DNA of 6,642 bases, taken from positions 1 to 6,642 of the forward strand of contig JAUXBI010000099.1 in assembly GCA_030619435.1 (NCBI GenBank). The letters are read 5' to 3'. A program made the position numbers and the translations under genes. Shown here in pieces: positions 6,116 through 6,642 of the stretch; position 1 is the first letter of the stretch; every line of letters starts with the position of its first letter. The notes under the pieces are model-generated. The model was not told the DNA's origin. It made no database searches and saw nothing but the letters and a program-made list of their open reading frames with translations. Origin of the DNA: Syntrophaceae bacterium (lineage in GTDB: Bacteria > Desulfobacterota > Syntrophia > Syntrophales > UBA2210).

Positions 6116-6642
6116 TTAAAAAAAATAGGTTAATTTTAAACTGAATTCGTTATCATTCTGTAAAAATCCCATGTTTTGATAGGTATCGGATTCAACATGC
6201 CGGTAGGAAGCCTCAACGGTAAAATAGTTTATCTTGTATTCTATTTTCGGCACAAACAAGAAAGTTTTCGGCCCTATATCGTAAAGAAAGACTAACGTCG
6301 GTATTAATGATTCATTAAAATATTCGGTATTAAAAACCAGAACCAGCTGATTTGCGTTTTTATCTACATAAACGCGTTCACCTGTATCAGCATCAGGGTC
6401 CCGCCACGGATAAGTCATCCGGTCATCATGGTCTTTTATCGTGCTTCCGATATACTCCAAAGTTGTCCGAATACCTTTGTACGGATTCAACCATCTCAAG
6501 GGAATATCTTTATCAATGGCGACGCCATACCGATGTATATCAAAGGTACTGAGTTTATCGCCCACTGCATGATGGATCTCGCTGCCCACAGTCATGCCTT
6601 CATCCAGAAACAGGCCGTACTCCCCGCGAATAACTATGTCCA
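6116..6642 (-). CDS. DUF1302-like outer-membrane beta-barrel protein, C-terminal part (5' end beyond right edge)
   Basis: The frame is open from the window edge to TAA at 6118-6116, about 174 residues, and continues to the right, so the Met at 6595 is internal and not a start. The segment is built of short amphipathic strands split by turns rich in Asp, Asn and Gly, such as LVLVFNTEYF, TLVFLYDI, FLFVPKIEYKI and YFTVEASYRHVE. It ends NEFSLKLTYFF, the aromatic terminal residue expected for BAM-assembled outer-membrane barrels. The pattern, including the internal phrase DKNANQLVLVF, fits the C-terminus of DUF1302 proteins, whose genes commonly precede DUF1329 genes; usual full lengths are about 500-600 residues, so roughly a third is visible. 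An outer-membrane conduit for a hydrophobic compound is the probable role (inference). Another barrel family cannot be excluded from this fragment. Confidence 0.8.
   Translation of the reverse strand, partial: DIVIRGEYGLFLDEGMTVGSEIHHAVGDKLSTFDIHRYGVAIDKDIPLRWLNPYKGIRTTLEYIGSTIKDHDDRMTYPWRDPDADTGERVYVDKNANQLVLVFNTEYFNESLIPTLVFLYDIGPKTFLFVPKIEYKINYFTVEASYRHVESDTYQNMGFLQNDNEFSLKLTYFF

Noticed and set aside
6116..6595. Barrel protein read as a complete 159-residue gene starting at 6595
   Set aside because: The frame stays open to the window edge and the upstream residues (VIRGEYGLFLDEG) continue the beta-strand pattern, so the Met is internal.

Overview
The window reads as one minus-strand gene cluster of a Gram-negative bacterium. 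Transcription runs from the right edge to the left. Signal peptides, an outer-membrane beta-barrel ending in Phe and an RND-type inner-membrane transporter show a two-membrane envelope. Base composition looks balanced to slightly AT-rich (by eye, not counted). The gene set and protein style would fit a Desulfobacterota (deltaproteobacterial) genome, but that placement is inference.

Layout in transcription order: (i) 6642-6116, the 3' part of an outer-membrane barrel gene resembling DUF1302, cut by the window edge; (ii) 6051-4735, a secreted DUF1329 (LolB-like) protein; (iii) 4647-3643, a secreted YCF48/BNR-type beta-propeller; (iv) 3611-1239, an RND/MMPL-family transporter; (v) 1209-595, a PaaI/THEM4-like hotdog thioesterase. 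Gaps are 64, 87, 31 and 29 bp. Each complete gene starts with ATG behind a purine-rich ribosome-binding site, weak only for the transporter. The two larger gaps each hold an inverted repeat, and the two smaller gaps do not. The promoter must lie beyond the right edge. Beyond the thioesterase is a 162-bp AT-rich spacer, and then a broken IS1634-type transposase fragment (429-1) that runs off the left edge. I see no credible gene on the plus strand and no RNA gene or CRISPR array.

Taken together, barrel (outer membrane), DUF1329 and propeller (periplasm), RND pump (inner membrane) and acyl-CoA-type thioesterase (cytoplasm) look like a trans-envelope route for a hydrophobic, probably acyl-type, molecule. 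The combination DUF1302-DUF1329-YCF48-RND recurs in proteobacteria, so the layout is not new, but its substrate is not evident from sequence. The most unusual point is that the RND protein seems to lack the conserved acidic residues in TM4 and TM10 that normally carry protons.
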